Shown here: positions 18,758 through 27,300 of the stretch, in pieces
Position numbering within the stretch: the first letter of the stretch is position 1
Layout of the letters: every line of letters starts with the position of its first letter
Assembly (NCBI GenBank): GCA_038527485.1
Contig: JBCBFT010000008.1
Coordinates: 44,379-108,378 of the forward strand
DNA length: 64,000 bases
Origin: JALEFZ01 sp038527485
Lineage (GTDB): Bacteria > Bacteroidota > Bacteroidia > J057
Reading direction: 5' to 3'
Translations under genes and position numbers: made by a program
The notes under the pieces: model-generated
Told to the model about the DNA's origin: nothing
What the model saw: the letters and a program-made list of their open reading frames with translations, nothing else
The model's database searches: none

Positions 18758-19941
18758 TATTCTATGGCTGCCATGACTTTTTGCAAGAAAGTCTCTAGTT
18801 CTTTGGGCTCTAACCATCTCGTCACGATGACCATTTCCTGGTCGGGGAGGATCACGATGTAGTTTCCGCCGAAACCTGCGGCATAGTACATATTAGCGGG
18901 TATGCCTTCGAAGCTTCTTTCCCCTCTATTCAACCACCACATGTAGCCATAACTTTCATTTGCCTCAGAGGGTTGCTGGACCATATTGATCCACTTTTCA
19001 GAAATGATTTGCTCCCCATTCCATTTGCCTTTATTCAAAAAAAGCTGGCCAAAACGCGCATGGTCACGGGCACTGATGAAGACTCCACCTCCCGAGTGTC
19101 CACCTCCGCTGACAGATTGCATCATGTGCCCATCGACATTGACGAAGCTGTTGTCGTATCCGAACCATCTCCAGGTGGTGGAAGCGCCGATTTTATCCAT
19201 GACCTCTTCCTTCAAAACCACAGGGAGTGGCTTACGCCATACTTGGAGCAAGCTATAAGCTAGGAGATTGACGCGAACATCATTGTATTCGAAGAAAGTT
19301 CCTGGCGTCTGAAGCTCCCGATACTTCCAGTCATCGACTCCGCCTTCCCGTGGGGGACGATCTGCCCAGTCTTTCATTCCAAATAGCTCTCCCGACCAGT
19401 CAGAGGATTGCGTCAGCAAGTGATCCCACGTGATTTCTCCATTATGTACCCCATCGAATGTCTTATCCCACACATAATCAGCGACTTTGTCATCAGGACT
19501 TGCAATGAGGCCCTTATCCATAGCCAATCCTGCTACTGTACTCAGATAAGATTTGGTCACACTAAAGGTCATATCCACCCGGTCGATGTCTCCCCACTGA
19601 GTGACAATCTTTCCCTTTTTCAGGATCAGACCCGCAGGTCCCCCTCGCTTTTTGGTCGGCCCAGCGATGTAGTGATAAGGCTCGCGCTGGAAGCCTTTCA
19701 GAATGGCGATCCGCAAGTCGCGACTTCCACTGTACTCATGAGATTCTGCATAATCCACCGCTTCTTTGAGTTTATCTGCCCGTAGATTAGCGGCTTCAGT
19801 GGTGAGCATTTCCCAGTTTTTTCCCGCTGGAGGGGAGTAAGTGGACGGGTCAGCCTTTGACACACGATCCTGGCCAAAAAGCGGAAGAGTCGTGAGGCAT
19901 CCAAATGTGAAGAAAAGGAGGAAGAAATATTTTTGTCGCAT
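18757..19941 (-). CDS. Secreted serine hydrolase (beta-lactamase family, class C-like)
   Basis: 394 residues. A Sec signal runs to about residue 24 (GCLTTLPLFGQ; the Cys is followed by a long hydrophobic stretch, so a lipoprotein is unlikely). The catalytic S-x-x-K is SVTK at 127-130 and the second motif is YND at 219-221; GGGHSGGG near 280 and the C-terminal YAAGFGGNYIVILPDQ complete the fold. Such enzymes include esterases, D-aminopeptidases and penicillin-binding relatives rather than true beta-lactamases. It acts in the periplasm or outside; substrate unknown. Confidence 0.87.
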   Translation of the reverse strand: MRQKYFFLLFFTFGCLTTLPLFGQDRVSKADPSTYSPPAGKNWEMLTTEAANLRADKLKEAVDYAESHEYSGSRDLRIAILKGFQREPYHYIAGPTKKRGGPAGLILKKGKIVTQWGDIDRVDMTFSVTKSYLSTVAGLAMDKGLIASPDDKVADYVWDKTFDGVHNGEITWDHLLTQSSDWSGELFGMKDWADRPPREGGVDDWKYRELQTPGTFFEYNDVRVNLLAYSLLQVWRKPLPVVLKEEVMDKIGASTTWRWFGYDNSFVNVDGHMMQSVSGGGHSGGGVFISARDHARFGQLFLNKGKWNGEQIISEKWINMVQQPSEANESYGYMWWLNRGERSFEGIPANMYYAAGFGGNYIVILPDQEMVIVTRWLEPKELETFLQKVMAAIE

Positions 19942-19978
19942 AGGAGTAGCATATTAGTTGAGAAAAAGTCCAAGTTAC

Positions 19979-20005
19979 AAAAAAAGCTACCCCATGAGGG
20001 ATAGC
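19979..20005 (-). terminator. Terminator of the MoxR ATPase gene
   Basis: An 8-bp stem with one mismatch (19986-19993 with 19998-20005) is followed on the minus strand by seven T. It separates the MoxR gene from the serine hydrolase gene. Confidence 0.7.
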
Positions 20006-20043
20006 ATATTTATGATGGATGCCAAAGACTTGTAGCAAGTAGC

Positions 20044-21045
20044 CTAGGGTACTTCAACTACATCCAGTAGGCGAGAAATGATTTCTTCAGAAGAGACATT
20101 CTCTGCCTCTGCTTCATAGGTCAGTCCGATACGGTGACGCAGCACGTCGTAGCAGACAGCGCGTACATCCTCGGGAATGATATATCCTCTCCGCTTGATG
20201 AATGCATAGGCTTTGGTGGCCAGTGCCAAGGAAATAGACGCACGGGGAGAACCTCCGTAACGAATGAAAGGTTGAAGCTTTTCCAACTTGGCTCCTTGTG
20301 GCTCACGTGTGGCAAAGACGATATCCAGAATATACTGTTCGATTCTTTCGTCCATGTACACCTCTCGAACTGCTTCTCTCGCTTCGAGTATCTCTTCCAT
20401 TCGGATGACAGGGTTGATTTCTGTCTTGATGGATTGCACATTTTGACGCATGATCAAGCGTTCATCTTCCTTTTTGGGATAGGTGATCACACTTTTGAGC
20501 ATGAATCGGTCTACCTGTGCTTCAGGAAGCGGATAGGTACCTTCCTGCTCGATAGGGTTTTGGGTGGCCAATACGAGAAAGGGACGCTGAAGCAGAAAAG
20601 TCGTCTCACCGATGGTCACCTGACGCTCTTGCATAGCTTCAAGCAAGGCAGATTGCACTTTGGCTGGAGAGCGGTTGATCTCATCTGCCAGGACGAAGTT
20701 GGCAAAAATAGGCCCTTTTTTGACAGTAAACTCTTGGGTCTTTTGATTGAAAATCATCGTTCCCACTACATCTGCTGGCAGAAGGTCAGGGGTAAACTGG
20801 ATACGGCTAAACTTACCATCTACTGCCTTAGCAAGCGACTTAATGGCCAACGTCTTGGCCAGTCCTGGTACTCCCTCAAGCAAGATATGGCCACCTGAAA
20901 GCAATCCCAAGAGGAGTCGTTCGATCATGTAGGACTGCCCCACAATGGCTTTTTTGATCTCTCCCTGAAGGAGTTCTAGAAAAGCACTGCGTTCCTGAAT
21001 TTTTTCATTCAATTCGCGGATGTCCTGGGATGGCACTGCATTCAT
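20044..21045 (-). CDS. MoxR-family AAA+ ATPase
   Basis: 333 residues. Walker A is GVPGLAKT (58-65), Walker B FVLADEINR (about 110-118), then QVTIGETTF, VLATQNPIEQEGTYPLPEAQ and the C-terminal lid (GGSPRASISL, AYIKRRG-like YAFIKRRGYI). MoxR ATPases act as chaperones that insert metals or activate partner proteins with VWA domains. The usual DUF58 and VWA neighbours are absent here: the next genes are a serine hydrolase and a tiny membrane protein, so this copy is an orphan or its partners lie elsewhere. Confidence 0.93.
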   Translation of the reverse strand: MNAVPSQDIRELNEKIQERSAFLELLQGEIKKAIVGQSYMIERLLLGLLSGGHILLEGVPGLAKTLAIKSLAKAVDGKFSRIQFTPDLLPADVVGTMIFNQKTQEFTVKKGPIFANFVLADEINRSPAKVQSALLEAMQERQVTIGETTFLLQRPFLVLATQNPIEQEGTYPLPEAQVDRFMLKSVITYPKKEDERLIMRQNVQSIKTEINPVIRMEEILEAREAVREVYMDERIEQYILDIVFATREPQGAKLEKLQPFIRYGGSPRASISLALATKAYAFIKRRGYIIPEDVRAVCYDVLRHRIGLTYEAEAENVSSEEIISRLLDVVEVP

Positions 21046-21453
21046 ACGTGAATAGATTTCCTGTGTTTATCTCAAAAATGGCGCATGTCTGTGTAAAAAC
21101 AGTTAGTACACCGTCGTCTCAATGTACGAAATTAGGGGATCACCCTTCAAGATGCGAGTAGCTAAGTGTTAAAGTTGCGTTAAGGAAAGAGACTGTCCTT
21201 AAGATGTACAAATAAGAACAATCTAGCCTCTCACCATCATCGAGTATATCCAGAAGGTAAATATTTGGTAATTGGAGATATGTCGTATATGGAGTAATAA
21301 TTACAACTGATCCGTAAAAACGGACATTTCATGTTGAGTATTTGGCTTTCAGTGAAAAAAAACTGGGTTTCCTCTCAAAAATGGTCTATCTATTGTACAC
21401 AGATAGCGTATACATACTCAATAAGGAGATGTACTCCTTGAAATATAGCGCGA
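21046..21453. other. Intergenic region with small inverted repeats
   Basis: No gene is supported. Small perfect inverted repeats lie at 21180-21202 (ttaagga/tccttaa, 9-base loop), 21311-21324 (tccgt/acgga) and 21423-21439 (aaggag/ctcctt, just before the small membrane gene). The last could form a hairpin that hides a purine-rich stretch. Confidence 0.5.
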
Positions 21454-21633
21454 ATGACAATGATCTTGGACACACTCATTTTCTTACTCTGGGGACTGTT
21501 TTTCGTGGCGGCTGTCTTGGGCATCGCCAATGAATACCGCCAAAATCATGCACACATCTCTCAACATGATAAGTTGGAGGATGATGATCCTGTGTATTTG
21601 GTCGATACGTTTATGAAAGAGACTATCCGTTAA
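21454..21633 (+). CDS. Small single-span membrane protein (59 residues)
   Basis: An ATG at 21454 opens a 59-residue frame ending at TAA 21631-21633. Residues 5-25 are strongly hydrophobic with two aromatic clusters (LIFLLWGLFFVAAVLGIA), followed by a charged tail (EYRQNHAH, LEDDDPVYLVD) and a KETIR end. This is the pattern of a real inner-membrane microprotein. A small inverted repeat precedes it and a strong terminator follows within 120 bases. I recognise no family; function unknown. A second ATG is two codons in. Confidence 0.55.
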   Translation: MTMILDTLIFLLWGLFFVAAVLGIANEYRQNHAHISQHDKLEDDDPVYLVDTFMKETIR

Positions 21634-21724
21634 AGACAATAAGTGAAGGAAGCTGAAACAACAGCTTGGCTGATGCTTTTAGAACATGATGGATAAAGAG
21701 AACCAATTGTACTTCACCAAAAGG

Positions 21725-21751
21725 AAAAGCTACCATGGGGTGGCTTTTTTT
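21725..21751. terminator. Bidirectional terminator before the RHH gene end
   Basis: An 8-bp stem with one G-U pair (21727-21734 with 21739-21746), flanked by A on the left and seven T on the right. It serves the small membrane gene (plus) and may serve the RHH gene (minus). Confidence 0.75.
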
Positions 21752-22190
21752 ATGCGTCGTGATTATCCAAGTAAAATGAGAGGGCTTTGTTGATCACGTC
21801 TTTGATGCGTATGCCTTTGGATAGCGCGATTTCTCGCGCTTTCTCCAATACCTCAGTTGTGATCATCGTACTGAATCGCGTTTCCAACTGTTTCTGTCGA
21901 TTGGCGCGGTTTTTATAGGTCTGGGCATCGGGAAATACAGCATCGAATACATGGTTATCCAATGCTTCATCCATCGAGTCGAGGAGAGATTTTCCCTTAG
22001 ATTTCTTGGTCGATTTGGGCTTTTCAGCCGTCGTAAGACTTTTGTCTATATCATCTAGGAATCGTTTGTTACGGCGGGGAGTTTCTTTCTTTTTGGTACG
22101 TTTCCGCTGGCTGGAAGGTATGACGTCCTCCAGCATATCATCTTCAAAAGCATCTCCCAATACGTCCAAAAATTTCTTCGCCATATTCAC
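21750..22190 (-). CDS. Ribbon-helix-helix protein, likely partner of the ParA ATPase
   Basis: 146 residues. The C-terminal 45 look like a ribbon-helix-helix DNA-binding domain: strand RFSTMITTE, helix VLEKAREIALSKG, turn IRIKD, helix VINKALSFYL. The N-terminal 90 are basic and low in complexity but carry a repeated helix motif: KKFLDVLGDAFEDDMLEDVIP (5-25), KRFLDDIDKSL (42-52) and KSLLDSMDEALDNHVFDAVFP (67-87). Short repeated motifs of this kind often contact ParA. The gene follows parA by 68 bases on the same strand, so they are probably one operon. It may be the adaptor or site-binding protein of a ParA system. No ParB family match is visible. Confidence 0.7.
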   Translation of the reverse strand: MNMAKKFLDVLGDAFEDDMLEDVIPSSQRKRTKKKETPRRNKRFLDDIDKSLTTAEKPKSTKKSKGKSLLDSMDEALDNHVFDAVFPDAQTYKNRANRQKQLETRFSTMITTEVLEKAREIALSKGIRIKDVINKALSFYLDNHDA

Positions 22191-22258
22191 TCAATCACTA
22201 GGCTGTTTTACGTATGGATGCAGCATATCAGCTGCTTTTTATCCTAAAAAATACTTCT

Positions 22259-23017
22259 TTAAACGGCCAATTCTGCATTTACACGTTGAATGACTTCTTT
22301 GGTTAAGGCCATATAATCTTCTGCTCCATTGCAGGACTCATCATAATCAAAGATATTCTTCCCCATACTCTGGGACTCCGCCAAGGCGATATTTCCTCGG
22401 ATGTATGTGCGGAAAAGGGCATCTTCATATCGTTCCTGGGCCAATTCTGCTACATCCCTATGCAGGACTTTACGGCTGTCATATTGGGTAATGACAATTC
22501 CCAAGATTTCCAGTTCGCCGTTCATGCGAGTTTTGACTGTTCGTAGGATCTTGATGAAATCGGCCATCCCTTGCAAAGCCAAAGATTCAGGTTGTAAAGC
22601 AATCACGACATAGTCGCTAGAGGTCAATGCAGATACTGTCAATGCACCCAGTGAGGGAGGACAGTCAATAAGAATATAATCGTAGCGACTGCGGATAGGG
22701 TCTATGGCTTCTTGTAGGATAAACTCTTTGCCAACCTCATTATTTTTTTCGAAGCCTGCCAAATGTACGGAAGAAGGCACTATGTCCATCTCACCTAGCG
22801 ATTGGATCATCTTCGAAAGATCATCCTGGAATGCCAGAACTTGATAGATCGTTTGATCTTGCTTTTTGAGCCCCAGGGAAAAACTCGCATTTGCCTGGGG
22901 ATCGAGGTCAATCAAAAGTACTTTATGGCCTGATTTGGCCAATCCTGCTGCTAAATTAACAGCTGTAGTAGTTTTGCCTACCCCTCCTTTGTGATTTGCA
23001 ACTGAAATAACACTCAT
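22259..23017 (-). CDS. ParA/Soj-family Walker ATPase
   Basis: 252 residues. Deviant Walker A KGGVGKTT at 10-17 right after the first strand (MSVISVANH), LLIDLDPQANAS (switch I region) and DYILIDCPPSLG (Walker B/switch II) are canonical. It should bind non-specific DNA as an ATP dimer and position or segregate a cargo. The neighbour downstream encodes an RHH protein instead of ParB, and there is no rep gene, gidA or parS-like site of the usual chromosomal type, so this is a second, non-canonical ParA module. Palindromes lie in the 558-base upstream region. Confidence 0.93.
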   Translation of the reverse strand: MSVISVANHKGGVGKTTTAVNLAAGLAKSGHKVLLIDLDPQANASFSLGLKKQDQTIYQVLAFQDDLSKMIQSLGEMDIVPSSVHLAGFEKNNEVGKEFILQEAIDPIRSRYDYILIDCPPSLGALTVSALTSSDYVVIALQPESLALQGMADFIKILRTVKTRMNGELEILGIVITQYDSRKVLHRDVAELAQERYEDALFRTYIRGNIALAESQSMGKNIFDYDESCNGAEDYMALTKEVIQRVNAELAV

Positions 23018-23071
23018 GAATGCACGCTTGGTGTTTTCCTCTGCTTAAATTTCTGAGATGAATAAAGTCTA

Positions 23072-23089
23072 TTCGTTAAATCTAACGAA
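23072..23089. promoter_or_regulatory. Palindrome upstream of parA: operator or centromere-like site
   Basis: TTCGTTA-AATC-TAACGAA is a perfect inverted repeat with 7-bp arms, 55 bases before the parA start and downstream of the candidate -7 element. RHH proteins bind such repeats, so autorepression or partition-complex assembly is plausible. Confidence 0.5.
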
Positions 23090-23130
23090 GCATACGTATA
23101 TGCAAGAAAGACAATTTATTTGGCCCTAAC

Positions 23131-23138
23131 CAAATCTA
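23131..23138 (-). promoter_or_regulatory. Candidate -7 element of parA
   Basis: On the minus strand TAGATTTG matches TAnnTTTG. A TTTG lies 24 bases upstream (23163-23166), slightly farther than usual. The leader would be about 110 bases and include the palindrome. Confidence 0.35.
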
Positions 23139-23518
23139 GATAAAGAACGATACATTTAAAAGCAAATTTTACACCATTCGCTATTTTTTTTAGCATCTGA
23201 CCGTCAAAAGACGGAGATAAACCAAATGTTCATGACTTCTAACCATTGATTCTCCATCTGTAAGGATACGTGAGGGTATTCATTAATTTTATGGAAGAAA
23301 CCACATATATTCGGTTATGAACCTAAGCGTTCATCATACGATTTCCTCGTCTTATATATGCTGTGAGGGCTACGTAATTTACATTATCACCTTTCCATTC
23401 GTATTCGTTCTTCCTTATTTTTTCTGAGTCTCCTATCAGTTTGACATCTTGGGGTGTAAGACACTCATGATGGTTTATTTCCTTGAGATGTTAAGGTATG
23501 TTGTACGCAGAAGTATCG

Positions 23519-23555
23519 GAGAATGATCGAGCATTCTCTCCCAATCAATATTGAT
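23519..23555. promoter_or_regulatory. Two adjacent palindromes before the DUF695-RraB gene
   Basis: gagaatg-atcgag-cattctc (23519-23538) is followed by the perfect 12-bp palindrome ATCAATATTGAT (23544-23555), which ends 20 bases before the ATG. Either could be an operator or a structure in the leader. Confidence 0.4.
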
Positions 23556-23575
23556 ACACATTTACTTCGGATCTT

Positions 23576-24319
23576 ATGGAGGTTTTACAGCCAGAGTGGG
23601 ACTTTTATTTTTGTAATGTAGAAGGGAAGTTGGCTTCCATCATGTTAGACCTTTCCCTGCACGGGATTACCCCCTTGTCTCAAAGGAATTGCCTCATTCA
23701 GGTAGCAGTAGATCTCATCGATCCTGATGAGCGGGGTCTGACGATCCCCTCAGAGGCAGAAAAACTGTTTGTGATGGAGGATATGCTAGCGGAGCAACTG
23801 GCACAAACATTACAAGGTCTGTATGTAGCTCGTAGTACTTCTGACGGGAAAAGGATCTTTTATTTTTATGCGGCAGCGATGGTCGGGTTTCAAGGGATAG
23901 TCGATGAAGTCCTCGGCAGCTTTTCAGAATATAGCTATGGTTCTCAGGCTTTTTCAGATCCTGATTGGGCCATGTATACGCAATTTTTATATCCGACCAC
24001 CCACGAGTTCCATAGCATCCTCAATCGACGAGCCCTAGACCAACTCAGGGCGCAGGGTATGGGCATGGATCAAGTGCATACCTTACACCACCATTTTGAG
24101 GTGGAAAATGAAACCCATAGACTGGCGATTCTGAGAAAAGCAAAGGAAAAGAATTTTCGAGCGATCAAACGCCCTTCTGATCCTTCCTCTATATTGGTAC
24201 TCAAGCGCGATGACCAACTTTCGACAGAGGAGTTAGAGAAAGTGACAGCCTATCTGTTGAATTTAGCTGAGAAGCATGACGGCGTGTATAAAGGTTGGCA
24301 AGCTGCGATGATGGCATAA
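23576..24319 (+). CDS. DUF695 domain fused to RraB-like domain
   Basis: 247 residues. The first 135 or so resemble DUF695 (WDFYFCNVEGKLASIMLDLSL, then RIFYFYAAAM). The last 80 resemble RraB, the RNase E regulator: LHHHFEVENETHRLAILRKAKEKNF, VLKRDDQLSTEELEKVTAYL and the end HDGVYKGWQAAM. In enterobacteria RraB inhibits RNase E; most Bacteroidota lack a classical RNase E, so the partner here is unclear. Single gene with its own terminator, divergent from parA. Confidence 0.8.
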   Translation: MEVLQPEWDFYFCNVEGKLASIMLDLSLHGITPLSQRNCLIQVAVDLIDPDERGLTIPSEAEKLFVMEDMLAEQLAQTLQGLYVARSTSDGKRIFYFYAAAMVGFQGIVDEVLGSFSEYSYGSQAFSDPDWAMYTQFLYPTTHEFHSILNRRALDQLRAQGMGMDQVHTLHHHFEVENETHRLAILRKAKEKNFRAIKRPSDPSSILVLKRDDQLSTEELEKVTAYLLNLAEKHDGVYKGWQAAMMA

Positions 24320-24325
24320 AAAAAT

Positions 24326-24366
24326 CGGGAACAAATCCTCAGTGAGGTCTGTCCCCTATTTTTTTA
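24326..24366 (+). terminator. Terminator of the DUF695-RraB gene
   Basis: An imperfect stem (gggaaca..cctc with gagg..tgtccc) followed by TATTTTTTT. It lies between convergent genes. Confidence 0.6.
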
Positions 24367-24376
24367 TGGGAGCAAA

Positions 24377-27300
24377 TTAAGGAAGCACAATTCTAATAAT
24401 TTCCCGTTTTCCTCCATATTTACAGACGACGAGATACACGCCTGAAGAGAGTTCTTGTAAGGGCATTTGATGCGCTGTCTGTACATCTGATATCTCAAGC
24501 ATTTTTTGACGGACGATCGCCCCTCGTGAATCGAGTACTTGCACAAAGACAGGTTCTGGATCGAGCATATACAAATGCAGATTGAGCATCCGATCGTCTG
24601 CGAGCGGATTGGGGAGTACTTGTAGCTTGAAGGCCTGGTCCTGTGGGTCGATGAAGACCGTCTGAATATCAGAAGCAGTTTGTGCCCCATTGATGTTGTA
24701 GCCGATCACTTGGTAGTGGGACATACCTGATAGGGCGCGCTCATCCACAAATCGGTAAGTAGACTTTCGGCTAGCTGGTACAGTAGCCAACTCTTCCAAC
24801 TCTTCTCTTGCGCCTGCACGTTTGAGGACATAGTAAGAGAAAGCTTGGGGTTCATCAGGTTCCCAATTGAGGCGCACGCGGCCAGACTGAGGCGTCGCAA
24901 CTAGATCTATCGTGTGGGCAGACAGGACCGAAGCAGAGTCTGGGTAGAGGAACATCTGAGGAACGATTTCTTGGCCATTGCCTTGGGCATCCCACTTGAG
25001 CTGGGCTACAGAAAGTCCGCGATTTTCATAATATTCCATCTTGATCTCTACCTTACTCCATGCGGGCAGCGTGACAGTCGCACTGTAGATGGTCGCACTT
25101 TGATCCTGCCATTGGTCGATGATGAGGTTGCCATTTACCCACAGCCGTACACCGTCATCAGTATTCGTGGTGAATGTGACAGGCGAAGAAGTAGGAGACT
25201 CGATGAGTCCTTCCCACTCGACGGAGTATGAGTTGTATCCCATCCCATTGATGGGGCGGTCAGTATTCCAGTAAAAATCAATGTTGGGGTCCACACGAGA
25301 GGTCAACTGCCCTGTCAGGTTGGCATTGCTGTAATAAGTACCCGTAAGGCCAGTACCTGTGGCCGAGCCTGCAGGCGCTACCCAAAATGAGCGATCTATG
25401 TAGGGAGCCTCGTTGTAGGAGGCGTCTCCCGCTTGCATCGCTCTGACGGTCACTTTACCTGCAGTCCCTGACAAAACCACAGAATCCCCCATGAGTGTCG
25501 CAGGTCCACTGACGATAGAGTAGGTCACGGGAAGCCCCGAACTACTCGTGGCATCTAAGGAGAATCCAGGAATGCCTACTGCCTGATTGGGCAATGTATC
25601 AAATGTGATGGCCTGCCCCTGCTGCGCGGCAGTCAAATAACCCGAAGAGAGGAAGTAAATGTCCACATTGGAGAGGTACTCATGATAGATACGAACATTA
25701 TCCATGAGTCCATTAAAGTAATTTCCTCCGCTGTAATCGTCTCGGCCTATATATAGATCTTCATTGATGGAACCTATCGTGACAGGTCCTACAGATCCTA
25801 TATTATCTGGAACTCCATTGATATAAAATGTGAGTTCATTTCCATTAAAGGCGACAGCGACATGTTGCCACTGACCTGTATTGACGGTAGCGGTAGACTG
25901 CCATTCTCCTCCACCTGATCCTCCTGTCACAGTCCCGTTATTGACACCGAATCTGAGTGTACCATTGGCCATTACCGTAAAGCGATAGGGACTTCCTGAT
26001 TGGCCATAAGAAATGATGGCTTCATTATTTCCGAGCGTTTGCGGATTGATCCATGCACTGAGGGTAATATTATTGCCTGAATTCAGCGAGGGATTGGCTC
26101 CTACAGAGACGTAGTCATTGGTCCCATCAAATGCGATCCCTGATCCACTGTAGCCCGTGGTCCATGAGGCCCCATTTTGCAGCTGACCATTGAGGCTGTT
26201 GCCTGACTGGTCAGAGGTATTGGTTCCACTCCCTTCTTCAAAACTGAGGAGTATCCGCTGGTCGATGTAGGGACTGCCTGATCCATTATTGGATGCAGCT
26301 GGCAGCGACATGATCCATTCCTTGACTAGATTCATCCCGACAGAATCGATCTCATTTTTGGCCAGAGGAGGCATGGCGACCCCATCGTGTAGGCTGGCAA
26401 TCCGCTGATATAAGACAGAGTGCTCAGGATCTTGTGGTACAATCAGACGTGCTTCAGAGATGTTGAGGCTTTTGAGGACCTCTCCATATATGAGAGAAGA
26501 CAAGCTGACAGGGGATTCCAATCGGGCATCAAATAGGGCTTGCACACCTGTCTGTGGATTATGACAAGAAGAGCAATTGGCATCGAGATAGGACAATACG
26601 CGCTCGGTAAGATCGAGTGATGTATTGGTAATGGGAGATGCCGTAGGTAAGGCAGATAGATTCGTCGTATCAGGTGGCGTATCAAATATATCTATATGCG
26701 CCAAACTCTTTAATTGATTCGCAGTGACCCCTGTGCCTGAGTAGAACATGTCGCAGTTGAGCTGCTGAGAGCTGGGACCTAGGACATATCCACGTCCTGC
26801 ATTATGGCAGGAAAGACATTCGCCACGGGTCGGATAGTACCACAGGACGTCTCGGGGACCATCGGGTGTGGTGACTTGGAGTGTATCTAGATCGTTACTC
26901 GCTAGTAGATCAGCATCTGACTGATCATCGCGCCATTTGTAGGTCACGCCATAATAGTTGCCATCGGTCCCGTGCAGCATGAAGCGAGTTTCGAGATTTC
27001 TCGTAATGCTGGGATTGCTCTGGTCCATCATCATTTCGAAGTGCTTGACCAGTACCGCACCCTGAGGAAAGGTCCAAGGATCTTTGGGACTGTAGCCAAT
27101 TTGTTCGTCAGAGGTATTGTGGGTTCCATTATTGGGAATGACCATATAGCGCGTCTTGATCGCACCATCGGACCAGAAGGGAACATTCAATTGATAAGGG
27201 ATGACATAGTTGAACGTACTGAGTGATGTCATATTATCAAATATTCCTGTCTGGGAGAGTAGGGCGGGAGGTTCGGGCGCACCTGGATTTTGGCGGTCTA

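Larger units (their letters stand above)
23018..23575. other. Divergent region between parA and the RraB-like gene
   Basis: No gene is supported across 558 bases. It holds an 18-bp palindrome and a neighbouring GCATACGTATATGC imperfect palindrome (23090-23103) near parA, a TAnnTTTG element on the minus strand, and two adjacent palindromes just before the plus-strand gene. The middle part is AT-rich and shows nothing. Confidence 0.6.

Noticed and set aside
18757..19941. Antibiotic-resistance beta-lactamase
   Set aside because: The motifs fit the broad serine hydrolase group. The motif set and context do not support a true beta-lactamase.
21750..23017. Plasmid or integrated-element partition locus
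   Set aside because: No replication, integrase, mobilisation or toxin-antitoxin genes surround it, so there is no support for a plasmid origin. It is kept as a chromosomal ParA module.
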